Source of the DNA: Prevotella sp.
Lineage (GTDB): Bacteria; Bacteroidota; Bacteroidia; Bacteroidales; Bacteroidaceae
Assembly (NCBI GenBank): GCA_016291595.1
Contig: JAEEXN010000025.1
Span: forward strand, 1-33,268
Direction: 5' to 3'
Length of the DNA stretch: 33,268 bases
Shown: positions 7,323-14,803 of the stretch, piece by piece
How the letters are laid out: the number at the start of each line of letters is the position of its first letter
Numbering within the stretch: position 1 is the first letter of the stretch
Notes under the pieces: model-generated
Database searches by the model: none
What the model was told of the DNA's origin: nothing
Seen by the model: the letters and a program-made list of their open reading frames with translations, nothing else
Made by a program: the position numbers and the translations under genes

Positions 7323-8474
7323 TTACTCTTCTTTTGAGAAAGACACCCGCACTTCATCTACACACAAGGTACTGCCTACGGCACCTTCGAACGAGGCGCC
7401 TGTGATACTCGACGTGAACACGATTGTGAACGAGTAACCATAGTTTTCGAGCAAGTCAAGGTCGATGTCCTTCTGATAAACATATTCGGCCTCGAAATGC
7501 GTCCAGTTATCGGTAGGATTCAGGTCCTTCACGCGGGCAATAGCCACAATGTTTGGGTTGGTAAACACGTCATCGCCAAACAGGTAGACGGGATTTCCCT
7601 GCTCATCATGATTCACATACATCACCGAATAGATGTCAGCACAGTCGGTCTTCTCTATCACATGGGCATCCTTATCGATGAACTGGCTGCCTGGCTGATA
7701 CGTGTAATAGCCCTCTATCTTGCTCGGACGCTTATCGAAAGGTATGCCAAACTGCGTAGCACGAAGGGCGCTCACCAATGCCGACTCGACGATAAACTTA
7801 CCCAGGAACAGGTTACCGGCGGCAATAGGCATCTTAAACCAATGTCCGAAAGTACCGGTGTCACGGGTTACGAGTTTCACAGCCTTGCCGCTGTAGCCAT
7901 TCTCGAGCATGGTGGTTGGATAATCATCGGGGGCTGCCTTGCTGTTGCTCAGATAGAATCCCGGATTACCCGTCGACCAGTCGCTGCCCAGCGTACCATC
8001 CTCGTTGCGGCTCTTCCAGATGTAGTAAGTGCCGGTCTTGGTCTCCATCTCCGTATCCTCGAAGTCGATCTCGAGCGTATCTTTCATCATACGGGTCATC
8101 GGGGTAAACGCCACCTTATACTCGCGTTTCCAAGCCTTGTCCTCAGAGGTGACCACATACGTCACAGGACCATTCGAGAAATCCTGTACCGAACCGTTCT
8201 CGGGTACTATCGTAGCACCTGGGGTCAGCACAAATCTGGGTGCCAGGCTGCTCACGTCAGCCTTACGACGCACCGTAAAAACGATGTTGTTCTCGGTCGA
8301 CGGCACCTTCACCAGCGTGTCGGAAATGCTATAGAAAATATTCTCAGGTGTATCCAGATGTATGCTTGCCGCCTCAATGTCGCATTCTGTATTCTGGGGC
8401 TCGTCCTTGATGCATGACGATAGTAAGCCTATCACCATGAAAAAGCTCCAGAACAATTTAGCAGACTTTGTCAT
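7323..8474 (-). CDS. PCMD domain lipoprotein
   Basis: The 383-residue lipoprotein has signal peptide and lipobox MVIGLLSSC (Cys 21). Residues about 30-130 form an Ig-like repeat (SIHLDTPENIFYSISDTLV, then VTSEDKAWKREYKVAFTP), as in many Bacteroidota DUF5018-type modules. The rest resembles the PCMD domain: LEIDFEDTEME, WKSRNEDGTLGSDWSTGNPG, LENGYSGKAVKLVTRDTG, RPSKIEGYYTYQPG, and finally VGSTLCVDEVRVSF. Such proteins are thought to bind surface glycans, though this is not proven. It is first in its operon with a good promoter upstream. The same domain recurs two genes later, so the operon codes two PCMD proteins around a beta-barrel. Confidence 0.8.
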   Translation of the reverse strand: MTKSAKLFWSFFMVIGLLSSCIKDEPQNTECDIEAASIHLDTPENIFYSISDTLVKVPSTENNIVFTVRRKADVSSLAPRFVLTPGATIVPENGSVQDFSNGPVTYVVTSEDKAWKREYKVAFTPMTRMMKDTLEIDFEDTEMETKTGTYYIWKSRNEDGTLGSDWSTGNPGFYLSNSKAAPDDYPTTMLENGYSGKAVKLVTRDTGTFGHWFKMPIAAGNLFLGKFIVESALVSALRATQFGIPFDKRPSKIEGYYTYQPGSQFIDKDAHVIEKTDCADIYSVMYVNHDEQGNPVYLFGDDVFTNPNIVAIARVKDLNPTDNWTHFEAEYVYQKDIDLDLLENYGYSFTIVFTSSITGASFEGAVGSTLCVDEVRVSFSKEE

Positions 8475-8503
8475 ATCTTATTCTTTTGTATTTTACAAGG
8501 CTG

Positions 8504-8532
8504 CAAAAATACAAAAAAAATGTGTTTTCAAA
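8504..8532 (-). promoter_or_regulatory. Bacteroidota promoter for the PCMD operon
   Basis: On the minus strand, TTTG (8529-8532) and TATTTTTG (8504-8511, exact TAnnTTTG) are separated by 17 bases. The start codon at 8474 is about 30 bases downstream. Confidence 0.65.
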
Positions 8533-8542
8533 GAAACTTTAA

Positions 8543-8585
8543 CAAAAAAAACGGAAAATGAAGCCCAAATAACTCCATTTTCCGT
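8543..8585 (-). terminator. Rho-independent terminator of the lut operon
   Basis: A 10-bp perfect stem, ACGGAAAATG at 8551-8560 and CATTTTCCGT at 8576-8585, has a 15-base loop. On the minus strand it is followed by a T-run (A-rich 8543-8550 on plus). It lies 23 bases after the lutC stop. Confidence 0.8.
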
Positions 8586-8607
8586 GTTTTAAATATTTGA
8601 ATATCTA

Positions 8608-9189
8608 TCAGACAAGCAATACTGTTGCACTACGTGCAGCCTGGGCTCCCATGACCAGCACCTGAGCGATGTCGGCCGTCTTCGACGGTCCGCTGATGAA
8701 CGTTCCGTAGCCGTAGTCGTTGAACTCGATGCGCTTGTAGGCCTCGTGCATGTTATTCACTATCTCGCTCTTCTTCAGCAAGATAACCAAGTTCTCGGAG
8801 ATGAAGCATACGGCCTTCTCCACCATCTGCTGCGGAATCCACACGCAGGCATTCTCGGCCACGCCGAACATACCGCGGATCACACCCACGTCGGTGCCGT
8901 TGAGCGCCTGTGGCGACCCAATGGTATCGGGATTACGGGTAGCGATGGTAATCTCCGGCAGGTTGCTGGCAATCTCCTTGGCATCGGGATAGAGTCTGCG
9001 AATCACTTCATTAATGTCTTCGCCATCCTTTACTTCAACCACCTTTCCTCCTACGGTCTCGGTCATCGAGATGAACTGAGCCAGCGGGTCGGGATAAGTG
9101 ATGCCCTTGATGTCGGTCAGGTCGGGCATGTCAAATTTCTGTCGTACGTTACTTCTATACTTTGACAGAATATCTTCTTTTTTACTCAT
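8608..9189 (-). CDS. lutC: Lactate utilization protein C (LUD domain)
   Basis: The 193-residue soluble protein is the LUD-domain subunit of the LutABC complex, which oxidises L-lactate to pyruvate. It shows the LUD pattern in order: PDPLAQFISMTETVGGKVVE near the N-terminus, TIATRNPDTIGSPQALNGTD, the glycine-rich GVIRGMFGVAENACVW, a segment ENLVILLKKSEIVNNMHEAY, and GYGTFISGPSKTADIAQVLV near the end (typical 'SGPSkTaDI'). It is last in the operon lutA-lutB-lutC, 113 bases after lutB. The gap holds only AT-rich sequence with TTAATGCTTAAT-like short repeats. Confidence 0.9.
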   Translation of the reverse strand: MSKKEDILSKYRSNVRQKFDMPDLTDIKGITYPDPLAQFISMTETVGGKVVEVKDGEDINEVIRRLYPDAKEIASNLPEITIATRNPDTIGSPQALNGTDVGVIRGMFGVAENACVWIPQQMVEKAVCFISENLVILLKKSEIVNNMHEAYKRIEFNDYGYGTFISGPSKTADIAQVLVMGAQAARSATVLLV

Positions 9190-9302
9190 ACTACTTAATT
9201 GCTTAATTCTTAATGCTTCATGACAATCCTTAGCTTTCAGCGTCTTTCAATCGTCTTGTATTGAAAACGTGCCTGTAATTGTCAATGATCAGTTAATGCC
9301 TA

Positions 9303-10673
9303 TTACTTCACTTTTCCCTTGCGCCACAACTCCTGGAATGAGCTCTTCGGGAACTTGAACATCTTATGGCCCTCAGCCCACGGGTTCAGGCCGCAGTTCA
9401 GCAGCCCGCTGGGCACGATGTTGGCCAAAGGAGCGAACTTCATGGCGGTATTGTAGATGCCGCTGCTGCCATACAGGACCTTCATGCCCTTACACATCAT
9501 CTTCTTCTCGGGATTGGCTGTGCCGAACTCATCCAGCTGCTGGCGCCACTTGTACACCTGGTCGCCCAGGTCTACCTTCACCGGACAAACCGTCTGGCAG
9601 CTCAGGCAGAGCGTACATGCGCTCACGTTTCCGCTGTGTTTCTGCTTGTCGCGCAACATTCCCAGATTGATGCCGATAGGACCAGGAATGAAGTAGCTGT
9701 AACTATATCCACCCGAACGGCGGTATACAGGACAGGTGTTCATGCATGAGCCGCAACGGATACACTTCAGCGCCTCCCAATGCTCGGGATTGGCAACCCA
9801 CTCGCTACGGCCGTTGTCGACCAATACGATGTGCATAGGCTCGGCTGTCGGGCGTGCCTTGCGGAAATGAGAGGTGAACGTGGTGGTTGGCTGACCCGTA
9901 CCGGCGCGGCAGAGCATGCGCTGGAAGACGGCCAGCGAGTCGTAGTTAGGAATAATCTTCTCCAGTCCGATGGCGGCAATGTGCAGTTTAGGACATGAGG
10001 TCGACATGTCGGCATTACCCTCGTTGGTGCAGACCACGATGTCGCCTGTCTCGGCAATACCGAAGTTTCCTCCAGTCATACCTGCGTCGGCTGTGAGGAA
10101 CTCGTTACGAAGGCTCAGACGTGCCTGATAGGTAAGATACGTGGGGTCGTGGTTGCCCTTCTCCGTTCCCAGTTTCTCCTCGAACAGCTCACCTACGTCG
10201 TCGTGATTCAGGTGGATGGCTGGCATCACAATATGGCTGGGTTTCTGTCCTTTCAGCTGGATGATGCGCTCGCCCAGGTCGGTCTCTACCACCTCTATTC
10301 CATGCGCCTCCAAGTAAGGATTCATCTCGCACTCCTCGGTGAGCATCGACTTCGACTTCACGATCTTCTTTACATTGTGGTCTTTCAGGATTCCATAGAC
10401 GATCTCATTAAACTCATCGGCATCCTTCGCCCAATGAACGATACATCCGTTTTTCTCGGCATTGGTGGCAAACTGGTCGAGATACTCATCCAGATGGGTG
10501 ATGGTATGGCGCTTAATCTGCGACGCTTTCTCGCGCAGTTGCTCCCACTCGCCCAGCCCCAAGGCCATGTTGTCTCTCTTGGTACGCACCGACCAGAATG
10601 TGGCATCGTGCCAAGTAGCATATTTTTGGTTCTTCAAGAACTCTTTTGCTGCGTTACTATGTGGTGTACTCAT
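9303..10673 (-). CDS. lutB: Lactate utilization iron-sulfur protein B
   Basis: The 456-residue protein combines an N-terminal LUD domain (about residues 60-290, with GMTGGNFGIAETGDIVVCTN) with a ferredoxin-like part carrying two 4Fe-4S motifs: CIRCGSCMNTCPVYRRSGG and CTLCLSCQTVCPVKVDLGD. A C-terminal domain ends in FPKSSFQELWRKGK. This is the standard LutB layout, and it should pass electrons from lactate to the quinone pool together with LutA and LutC. ATG 10673 follows GAAAGTT. The gene is 72 bases downstream of lutA. In an anaerobe such as Prevotella the net direction and physiological role (lactate use or redox balance) are not settled by sequence. Confidence 0.95.
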   Translation of the reverse strand: MSTPHSNAAKEFLKNQKYATWHDATFWSVRTKRDNMALGLGEWEQLREKASQIKRHTITHLDEYLDQFATNAEKNGCIVHWAKDADEFNEIVYGILKDHNVKKIVKSKSMLTEECEMNPYLEAHGIEVVETDLGERIIQLKGQKPSHIVMPAIHLNHDDVGELFEEKLGTEKGNHDPTYLTYQARLSLRNEFLTADAGMTGGNFGIAETGDIVVCTNEGNADMSTSCPKLHIAAIGLEKIIPNYDSLAVFQRMLCRAGTGQPTTTFTSHFRKARPTAEPMHIVLVDNGRSEWVANPEHWEALKCIRCGSCMNTCPVYRRSGGYSYSYFIPGPIGINLGMLRDKQKHSGNVSACTLCLSCQTVCPVKVDLGDQVYKWRQQLDEFGTANPEKKMMCKGMKVLYGSSGIYNTAMKFAPLANIVPSGLLNCGLNPWAEGHKMFKFPKSSFQELWRKGKVK

Positions 10674-10745
10674 AACTTTCTAAATGCTTAATTCATAATG
10701 CTTAATGCTTCTTTGCCCTTTGCGGATTGCCATCTTCAGTCATGC

Positions 10746-11483
10746 TCAGATTCCTTCTGCCAGAATCTCTACGGCATGCTTGAACTTGATAGGCAGATTC
10801 TGCTTCATGGCCACACCGTTCATGTGCATCAGACATGAGCAGTCGGGACCGGTCACATACTCAGCTCCTGTGGCCATATGGCGCTTCACCTTGTCGAGAC
10901 CCATCTGGGCACTAACGGCCTTCTCCTCTACTGAGAACATTCCGCCGAAGCCGCAGCACTCGTCGTTACGCTCGGGCTCAACCACCTCGATGCCCTCTTT
11001 CAGCTCAAGCAGGTCGCGAATCTTGTTGAACTTCGTCACGTTTTCCTCGCTGGGAGAGCTCAGGCCCAACTCACGCACACCGTGGCACGAATTGTGAAGG
11101 CTCACCTTGTGGGCAAACTTTCCGGGCAGTTTCTTCACCTTCACAACGTCGTGAAGGAACTCGACCACATCCATAATCTTTTTCGAGGTTGTACACTCGT
11201 GCTTGCCTTCCAGCAAACGCGGATAGTTGATTTTCACAAATGCCGTACAGCTCACACTGGGAGCAACGACATAATCGAAGTCTTTGAATTTGTCCTCAAA
11301 CTTCTCTGCCAATGGAATAGCCATCTTCTCAAAGCCGGCGTTCGCCATTGGCTGGCCGCAACACGTCTGATTCAGCGGATACTCAACATCAAGCCCGAGA
11401 CTTTTCAGCAGCTTATATGTTGCGACTCCTACTTCCGGGTAGACTGCGTCGACATAACAAGGGATAAATAAACCGATTTTCAT
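10746..11483 (-). CDS. lutA: Lactate utilization protein A (CCG-domain)
   Basis: The 245-residue protein is of the LutA/YkgE family, with two cysteine-rich CCG repeats that hold iron-sulfur centres in heterodisulfide-reductase-like subunits. The first repeat has IPCYVDAVYPEVG and PLNQTCCGQPMANAGF; the second has HNSCHGVRELGL, ERNDECCGFGGMFSV and GPDCSCLMHMNG. It is first in the lutABC operon, with a Bacteroidota promoter just upstream. All expected Cys motifs are intact. Confidence 0.93.
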   Translation of the reverse strand: MKIGLFIPCYVDAVYPEVGVATYKLLKSLGLDVEYPLNQTCCGQPMANAGFEKMAIPLAEKFEDKFKDFDYVVAPSVSCTAFVKINYPRLLEGKHECTTSKKIMDVVEFLHDVVKVKKLPGKFAHKVSLHNSCHGVRELGLSSPSEENVTKFNKIRDLLELKEGIEVVEPERNDECCGFGGMFSVEEKAVSAQMGLDKVKRHMATGAEYVTGPDCSCLMHMNGVAMKQNLPIKFKHAVEILAEGI

Positions 11484-11529
11484 GTATTATTAGAATTAGT
11501 TCACAAATTTGCATAGGTTTTTGTCCTCG

Positions 11530-11559
11530 CAAAGATAGCAAAATAATTTTATAATACAA
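11530..11559 (-). promoter_or_regulatory. Bacteroidota promoter for lutABC
   Basis: On the minus strand TATCTTTG (11530-11537) matches TAnnTTTG exactly. A TTG box (11557-11559) lies 19 bases upstream. The lutA start is 47 bases downstream. Confidence 0.65.
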
Positions 11560-11571
11560 GACTTTATTCTG

Positions 11572-11593
11572 AAAAAATGAGCCTACGGGCTTA
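11572..11593 (-). terminator. Short terminator overlapping the stop codon of the Dma-like gene
   Basis: A 6-bp stem (11578-11583 with 11588-11593, one G-T pair) has a 4-base loop. On the minus strand it is followed by a run of six T (A-run on plus at 11572-11577). The right arm includes the stop codon. The stem is short, so strength is uncertain. Confidence 0.5.
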
Positions 11594-12919
11594 TTTTATG
11601 TCCAAACGCACACCAACCTGTAATTGAAAATTCAGTTTTTTGTCCTTAAATATATTCTCTACATTACTTCCGTTGTCGAAATAATAGCGCAGTCCAGGCT
11701 CCACATAGACACCCAGCGCCGGGGTCACGTTCAGCTGCACGCCGAGGGCGCTGCCGGCCGACCATTGCAGGCGGTCTTTCTCCATATCCAGCTTCGTGCC
11801 TTCCGACTCGAGCGAGGCTTTCACGTTCTTGTCCACCTGTCCGCCCGCCTGCACATACGCCGACACCGTCTTGTTGCCCCACAGCAGATAGTCCACGGCC
11901 ACGGGAAGCCCCACATAGTAAAGCGTCTGATGGTCGCTCAGCTCGTTGTTCTTCATGCGGCGGGTAAAGTCGGAAGTCAGCCTGCTGTACACCAGTCCGC
12001 TCTCCAAGGCCCAGCGGTCGCTCAGCTTGTATCTGACGCTGACGCCGTAGGCTATCGGCATGTGGTGCTCGGTATGCTCCTCATACCCCGGCAGGCTAAC
12101 TCTCCGCCTCCCCTTCTCTCTCTGTTCGTTCGTGCTACTATAATCCATGTTGTACGACTTTGCCGCACTTATCACGGGTTGTGTATTGTTCTCTGTAGGC
12201 ATACCCCTTTGCAGGACGTTCGACGCCAGCAGTCCGGCGCTCCAGCGGCCGTCAGTTCCCGTGCGCCGCTCTGCGTTCCTGCGTGCGCTTGATGATGATG
12301 AAAGGGAATACGGATGCTGCTGAGGATTGGCTGAAGCCTGGCTCCTTTCCGCTACGCGTCTCTCCATGTCCGACATCGTGGTCTGCCTCTTCTCCGTTGT
12401 AGTTTTCTCGCTGACCGCGTCGTCTGTAGCAGCCTTTTCCGTCTCAGCCGCTTCCGCCTTTGTCTGCGCAGCCATGTCCAGCTCTCCGGCAAGAGGCTCG
12501 TCAGCTGCTGCGACGTGCAGGTCGTCTGCCGTTCTCACGCTTCTCGCTACGCCCAATGGTCCAGCCTTTGCCAGCAGCGGTCCGCCACCCGTCAGCTGTG
12601 ACTCGTCAGCCGAGGCGGACATCGTGGAACTTGCGACTGCCGGCTCGCTATTTGAGGCCGGCGACTCCGTTTCCTCCGCATAGGGCTCCTCGCTGGCCAT
12701 CCGGCTGTTGTCGTTTCCGAAATAGTATCCTGCCCCGCCCAAGAGCACGGCAGCCACAGCGGCGGCGGCAGCCCAGCGGCGCAAGGGAAGCACGCGCGCT
12801 TTCCGTTTCCCGTCCTGAGGAAGAGCCGACTTTATCTCCTCCCACAGACCTTCGGGGGCAGGCTCCTGATAGTCTGCCATCCTGTCTTGCAGTTGCTTGA
12901 TCCACTCTTCCTTGTTCAT
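11591..12919 (-). CDS. Dual membrane-spanning anti-sigma-like protein (inner-membrane helix plus outer-membrane barrel)
   Basis: The 442-residue protein has three parts. Residues 1-47 are a cytosolic anti-sigma-like segment (WIKQLQDRMADYQEPAPEGL, WEEIKSALPQ). Residues about 48-67 are one transmembrane helix (RWAAAAAVAAVLLGGAGYYF). Residues about 70-280 are low-complexity, rich in Ala, Glu, Ser and Thr. From about 286 to the end there is a small beta-barrel: YGVSVRYKLSDRWALESGLV, LYYVGLPVAVDYLLWG, SAYVQAGGQVDKNV, LGVYVEPGLRYYF, ending FQLQVGVRLDIK. There is no N-terminal signal peptide. The layout fits dual membrane-spanning anti-sigma factors (Dma) described in Bacteroides thetaiotaomicron (recalled, not looked up). 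Its start overlaps the stop of the ECF sigma gene (ATGA), so that sigma factor is the likely partner. Confidence 0.8.
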   Translation of the reverse strand: MNKEEWIKQLQDRMADYQEPAPEGLWEEIKSALPQDGKRKARVLPLRRWAAAAAVAAVLLGGAGYYFGNDNSRMASEEPYAEETESPASNSEPAVASSTMSASADESQLTGGGPLLAKAGPLGVARSVRTADDLHVAAADEPLAGELDMAAQTKAEAAETEKAATDDAVSEKTTTEKRQTTMSDMERRVAERSQASANPQQHPYSLSSSSSARRNAERRTGTDGRWSAGLLASNVLQRGMPTENNTQPVISAAKSYNMDYSSTNEQREKGRRRVSLPGYEEHTEHHMPIAYGVSVRYKLSDRWALESGLVYSRLTSDFTRRMKNNELSDHQTLYYVGLPVAVDYLLWGNKTVSAYVQAGGQVDKNVKASLESEGTKLDMEKDRLQWSAGSALGVQLNVTPALGVYVEPGLRYYFDNGSNVENIFKDKKLNFQLQVGVRLDIK

Positions 12920-13455
12920 CGTTGTTTGTTTTTATATTCGTTAATCTCTTTTGCTAATTGTCTTTTTGCCCTGAGGTATTGCGAGGCCGACGAGCTCTCC
13001 TTGATTCCAAGTGCGCGGGCTATATCCTTGTGACTCATTCCCTCGAACACGAAGAGGTTGAACACCGCTCGGTAGCCCGCTGGCAGGTCGCCTATCATTC
13101 TCAGCAGTACCTGCATCGGCACTTCGCCGATATCGGGCTCCTCGTCGTCGGGCACGTCGGGCACGTTGTCGGTAAACGCCAGCCGCTCGTTCCTCCGCAC
13201 ATAGTTCAGCGACTCGTTGGCGGCGATGCGCGTCACCCAGGCCTTCAGCGACCCCTCGCCGCGGTAGTCGAATTGCGACAGCGAGGTGAACACCTTCACA
13301 AAAGCGTCTTGCATCACGTCCTTCACGGCGTCCCTATCAGCGATATACCTTAGGCATGTGGCCATAGCATATCCTGCGTAGCGGTCGTATAACTCGCGTT
13401 GTGCCGCCCTGTTCCCGCTCAGTATGTCGTGCAATAGGCTTTTCTCCGAGCTCAC
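12916..13455 (-). CDS. ECF sigma factor paired with the Dma-like anti-sigma
   Basis: The 179-residue sigma-70 family protein has only regions 2 and 4. Region 2: LYDRYAGYAMATCLRYIADR, AVKDVMQDAFVKVFTSLSQF and GSLKAWVTRIAANESLNYVR. Region 4: LPAGYRAVFNLFVFEGMSHK and DIARALGIKESSSASQYLRA. The acidic linker PDVPDDEEPDIGEVP lies between them. It overlaps the anti-sigma gene by 4 bases and follows the lipoprotein gene after 7 bases. It should direct RNA polymerase to envelope-related genes when released from the membrane-held partner. The regulon cannot be read from this window. Confidence 0.93.
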   Translation of the reverse strand: MSSEKSLLHDILSGNRAAQRELYDRYAGYAMATCLRYIADRDAVKDVMQDAFVKVFTSLSQFDYRGEGSLKAWVTRIAANESLNYVRRNERLAFTDNVPDVPDDEEPDIGEVPMQVLLRMIGDLPAGYRAVFNLFVFEGMSHKDIARALGIKESSSASQYLRAKRQLAKEINEYKNKQR

Positions 13456-13462
13456 GTTCTCT

Positions 13463-14071
13463 TCACTTTTTCTTCGTTGAGTTAAGCGTGAGGGGTTTCT
13501 CCGGACTGAACACCTTCACCTTCTTGTCGTTACCGTTCCGGCAGGTGATGCTCCTCACGTTCAGCACCACGCTCACCCGGCTGGTCTGGCCACCGCTCTC
13601 GCCGGTAGTCACAACGAGGTTCATGTCCTTCAGCTCGACCTCCACCTCGTAGTCCACGTTGTTCATGCGCGCCTTGAACCAGTAGTTCTGGGGCGGCAGC
13701 GAGTAATAGTTGCCGTTGTTCTGTCCGTAGCCCTCCAGGCTCGTGGCGGTCGTGAACGCCTCGTTCGTCGTGCTGACGGCGGCTTTCCGCGCCATACCTG
13801 TCAGCGCGCTGTTCTCCAAGAGCCACGCGTGCGGCAGCCGGCTGATCACCACCTCCGCCTGCCACAGCCACCGTCTCATGCTCACCGTAGCCGTATCGAC
13901 CACCTGCTGGTCGGCCGACCAGTTGGCCTCGAACACATCCGTCACCGACTCAGCACTACTGGCATACGAGGGCACGTTCACGCCCTGCTGGTCATTATCC
14001 TCTACCGAGCATGCCGCCAGCAGCAACAACGACGCCATCAACACGCCTGCGAGGGAAATCAAATATTTCAT
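13463..14071 (-). CDS. Lipoprotein of unknown function in the sigma/Dma operon
   Basis: The 202-residue protein starts at ATG 14071 (MKYLISLAGVLMASLLLLAA), with lipobox LLAAC at Cys 19. The frame is open to 14155, but earlier codons fall around the promoter and are not likely translated. No family recognised. The mature part is rich in Ser, Thr and Asn, with predicted beta segments toward the end: NYYSLPPQNYWFKARMNN, YEVEVELKDMNLVVTTG, VSVVLNVRSITCRN. It has one internal Cys late in the protein. As first gene of the operon, 7 bases before the ECF sigma gene, it may be part of the signal-sensing system, for example as a periplasmic or surface partner of the barrel. Confidence 0.75.
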   Translation of the reverse strand: MKYLISLAGVLMASLLLLAACSVEDNDQQGVNVPSYASSAESVTDVFEANWSADQQVVDTATVSMRRWLWQAEVVISRLPHAWLLENSALTGMARKAAVSTTNEAFTTATSLEGYGQNNGNYYSLPPQNYWFKARMNNVDYEVEVELKDMNLVVTTGESGGQTSRVSVVLNVRSITCRNGNDKKVKVFSPEKPLTLNSTKKK

Positions 14072-14123
14072 TCCTATGATATCTTTTATGTACATAACAC
14101 GCGAAGATGCTAAAACTTGCACG

Positions 14124-14156
14124 CAAAAGTAAGAAAAAAAACAAAAAAAATGCAAA
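14124..14156 (-). promoter_or_regulatory. Bacteroidota promoter for the lipoprotein-sigma-Dma operon
   Basis: On the minus strand TTTG (14153-14156) and TACTTTTG (14124-14131, exact TAnnTTTG) are 21 bases apart. The start at 14071 is about 50 bases downstream. Confidence 0.65.
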
Positions 14157-14248
14157 CCCGCCCTCCTTCTTTCTCGTTTTCGCCTGTTTTTTCATGCGCT
14201 GGAGAGATTATTTCTCCCTTTTTGTTGCTCGTTTTCGTGAATATTTTA

Positions 14249-14256
14249 TACCTTTG
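14249..14256 (+). promoter_or_regulatory. -7 promoter element (TACCTTTG) for the queDE unit
   Basis: An exact TAnnTTTG on the plus strand. The only TTTG upstream (14221-14224) is 24 bases away, slightly far. Transcription would begin near 14263, about 150 bases before queD, leaving a leader that contains the small ORF at 14285. A weak hairpin (CTATC-CTTTC-GATAG near 14307-14321) followed by CAGC and T-rich sequence could be an attenuator. I saw no preQ1 riboswitch consensus. Confidence 0.5.
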
Positions 14257-14284
14257 CACCCGAAAATAATGAATTACTGAAAAA

Positions 14285-14398
14285 ATGATAAGAATTTTTT
14301 CCCTAACTATCCTTTCGATAGCAGCTTTTTTCCTTGAATCATCTCTACGTTGTTTCAAAGAATCAGGCTGTGCAGGAATCTGTTCTTGCAGTTCATGA
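14285..14398 (+). CDS. Possible 37-residue secreted Cys-rich peptide in the queD leader
   Basis: ATG 14285 opens a 37-codon frame. Residues 1-17 look like a signal or membrane segment (MIRIFSLTILSIAAFFL). The tail holds four cysteines (CFKESGCAGICSCSS). Its TGA (14396-14398) overlaps an in-frame ATG of the queD frame at 14395 in an ATGA arrangement, which suggests translational coupling. It begins about 29 bases after the -7 element. No homologue recognised. It could be a leader peptide, a real small secreted protein, or a chance frame; coding bias cannot be judged at this length. Confidence 0.35.
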   Translation: MIRIFSLTILSIAAFFLESSLRCFKESGCAGICSCSS

Positions 14399-14409
14399 CA
14401 GAAACAAAG

Positions 14410-14775
14410 ATGGTATACTGTATCTCAAAGAAAATGGAGGTGGCAGGATGTCACCAGCTTGAATTGCCCTACCCCAGCAAGTGCAGCCGACTGCACGGCC
14501 ACAACTGGACGATCACCGTCTTCCTGGCTTCGCGCGAGGTGAATGCCGAGGGTATGGTCGTCGACTTCAAGCGTATCAAGGAGAAAGTACACGGTTATCT
14601 CGACCACGGCAACTTCAACGAGCTGCTGCCCTTTAATCCCACGGCAGAGAACATCGCCGCGTGGGTGGTCGGCCAGTTCCCCGAGTGTTACAAGGCCATC
14701 GTCGAGGAGTCGAACGGCAACACCGCCCAGGCTTTCGACGACCAGTTCCCCATCGACGCCCGCTATCTTCTCTGA
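14410..14775 (+). CDS. queD: 6-carboxytetrahydropterin synthase
   Basis: The 121-residue cytosolic enzyme makes 6-carboxy-5,6,7,8-tetrahydropterin from dihydroneopterin triphosphate, the first dedicated step to queuosine and other 7-deazaguanines. Zinc and catalytic residues are visible: CHQLELPYPSKCSRLHGHNW gives the first zinc histidine, the catalytic Cys and the HGH pair. GMVVDFKRIK and LDHGNFNELLPFNPTAENIA give the catalytic Asp-His pair and a substrate-binding Glu. MVYCISKKMEV at 14410 fits the family N-terminus. ATG 14395 (MTETKMVY) is an alternative and would overlap the small upstream ORF. queE follows 28 bases later. Confidence 0.93.
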   Translation: MVYCISKKMEVAGCHQLELPYPSKCSRLHGHNWTITVFLASREVNAEGMVVDFKRIKEKVHGYLDHGNFNELLPFNPTAENIAAWVVGQFPECYKAIVEESNGNTAQAFDDQFPIDARYLL

Positions 14776-14803
14776 CCAACCGACAATGTAGAGCAAAAAG
14801 AAT

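Noticed and set aside
14257..14409. preQ1 riboswitch in front of queD
   Set aside because: I could not find the conserved hairpin plus A-rich tail followed by a start-masking helix; only a weak 5-bp hairpin and T-rich sequence are present.
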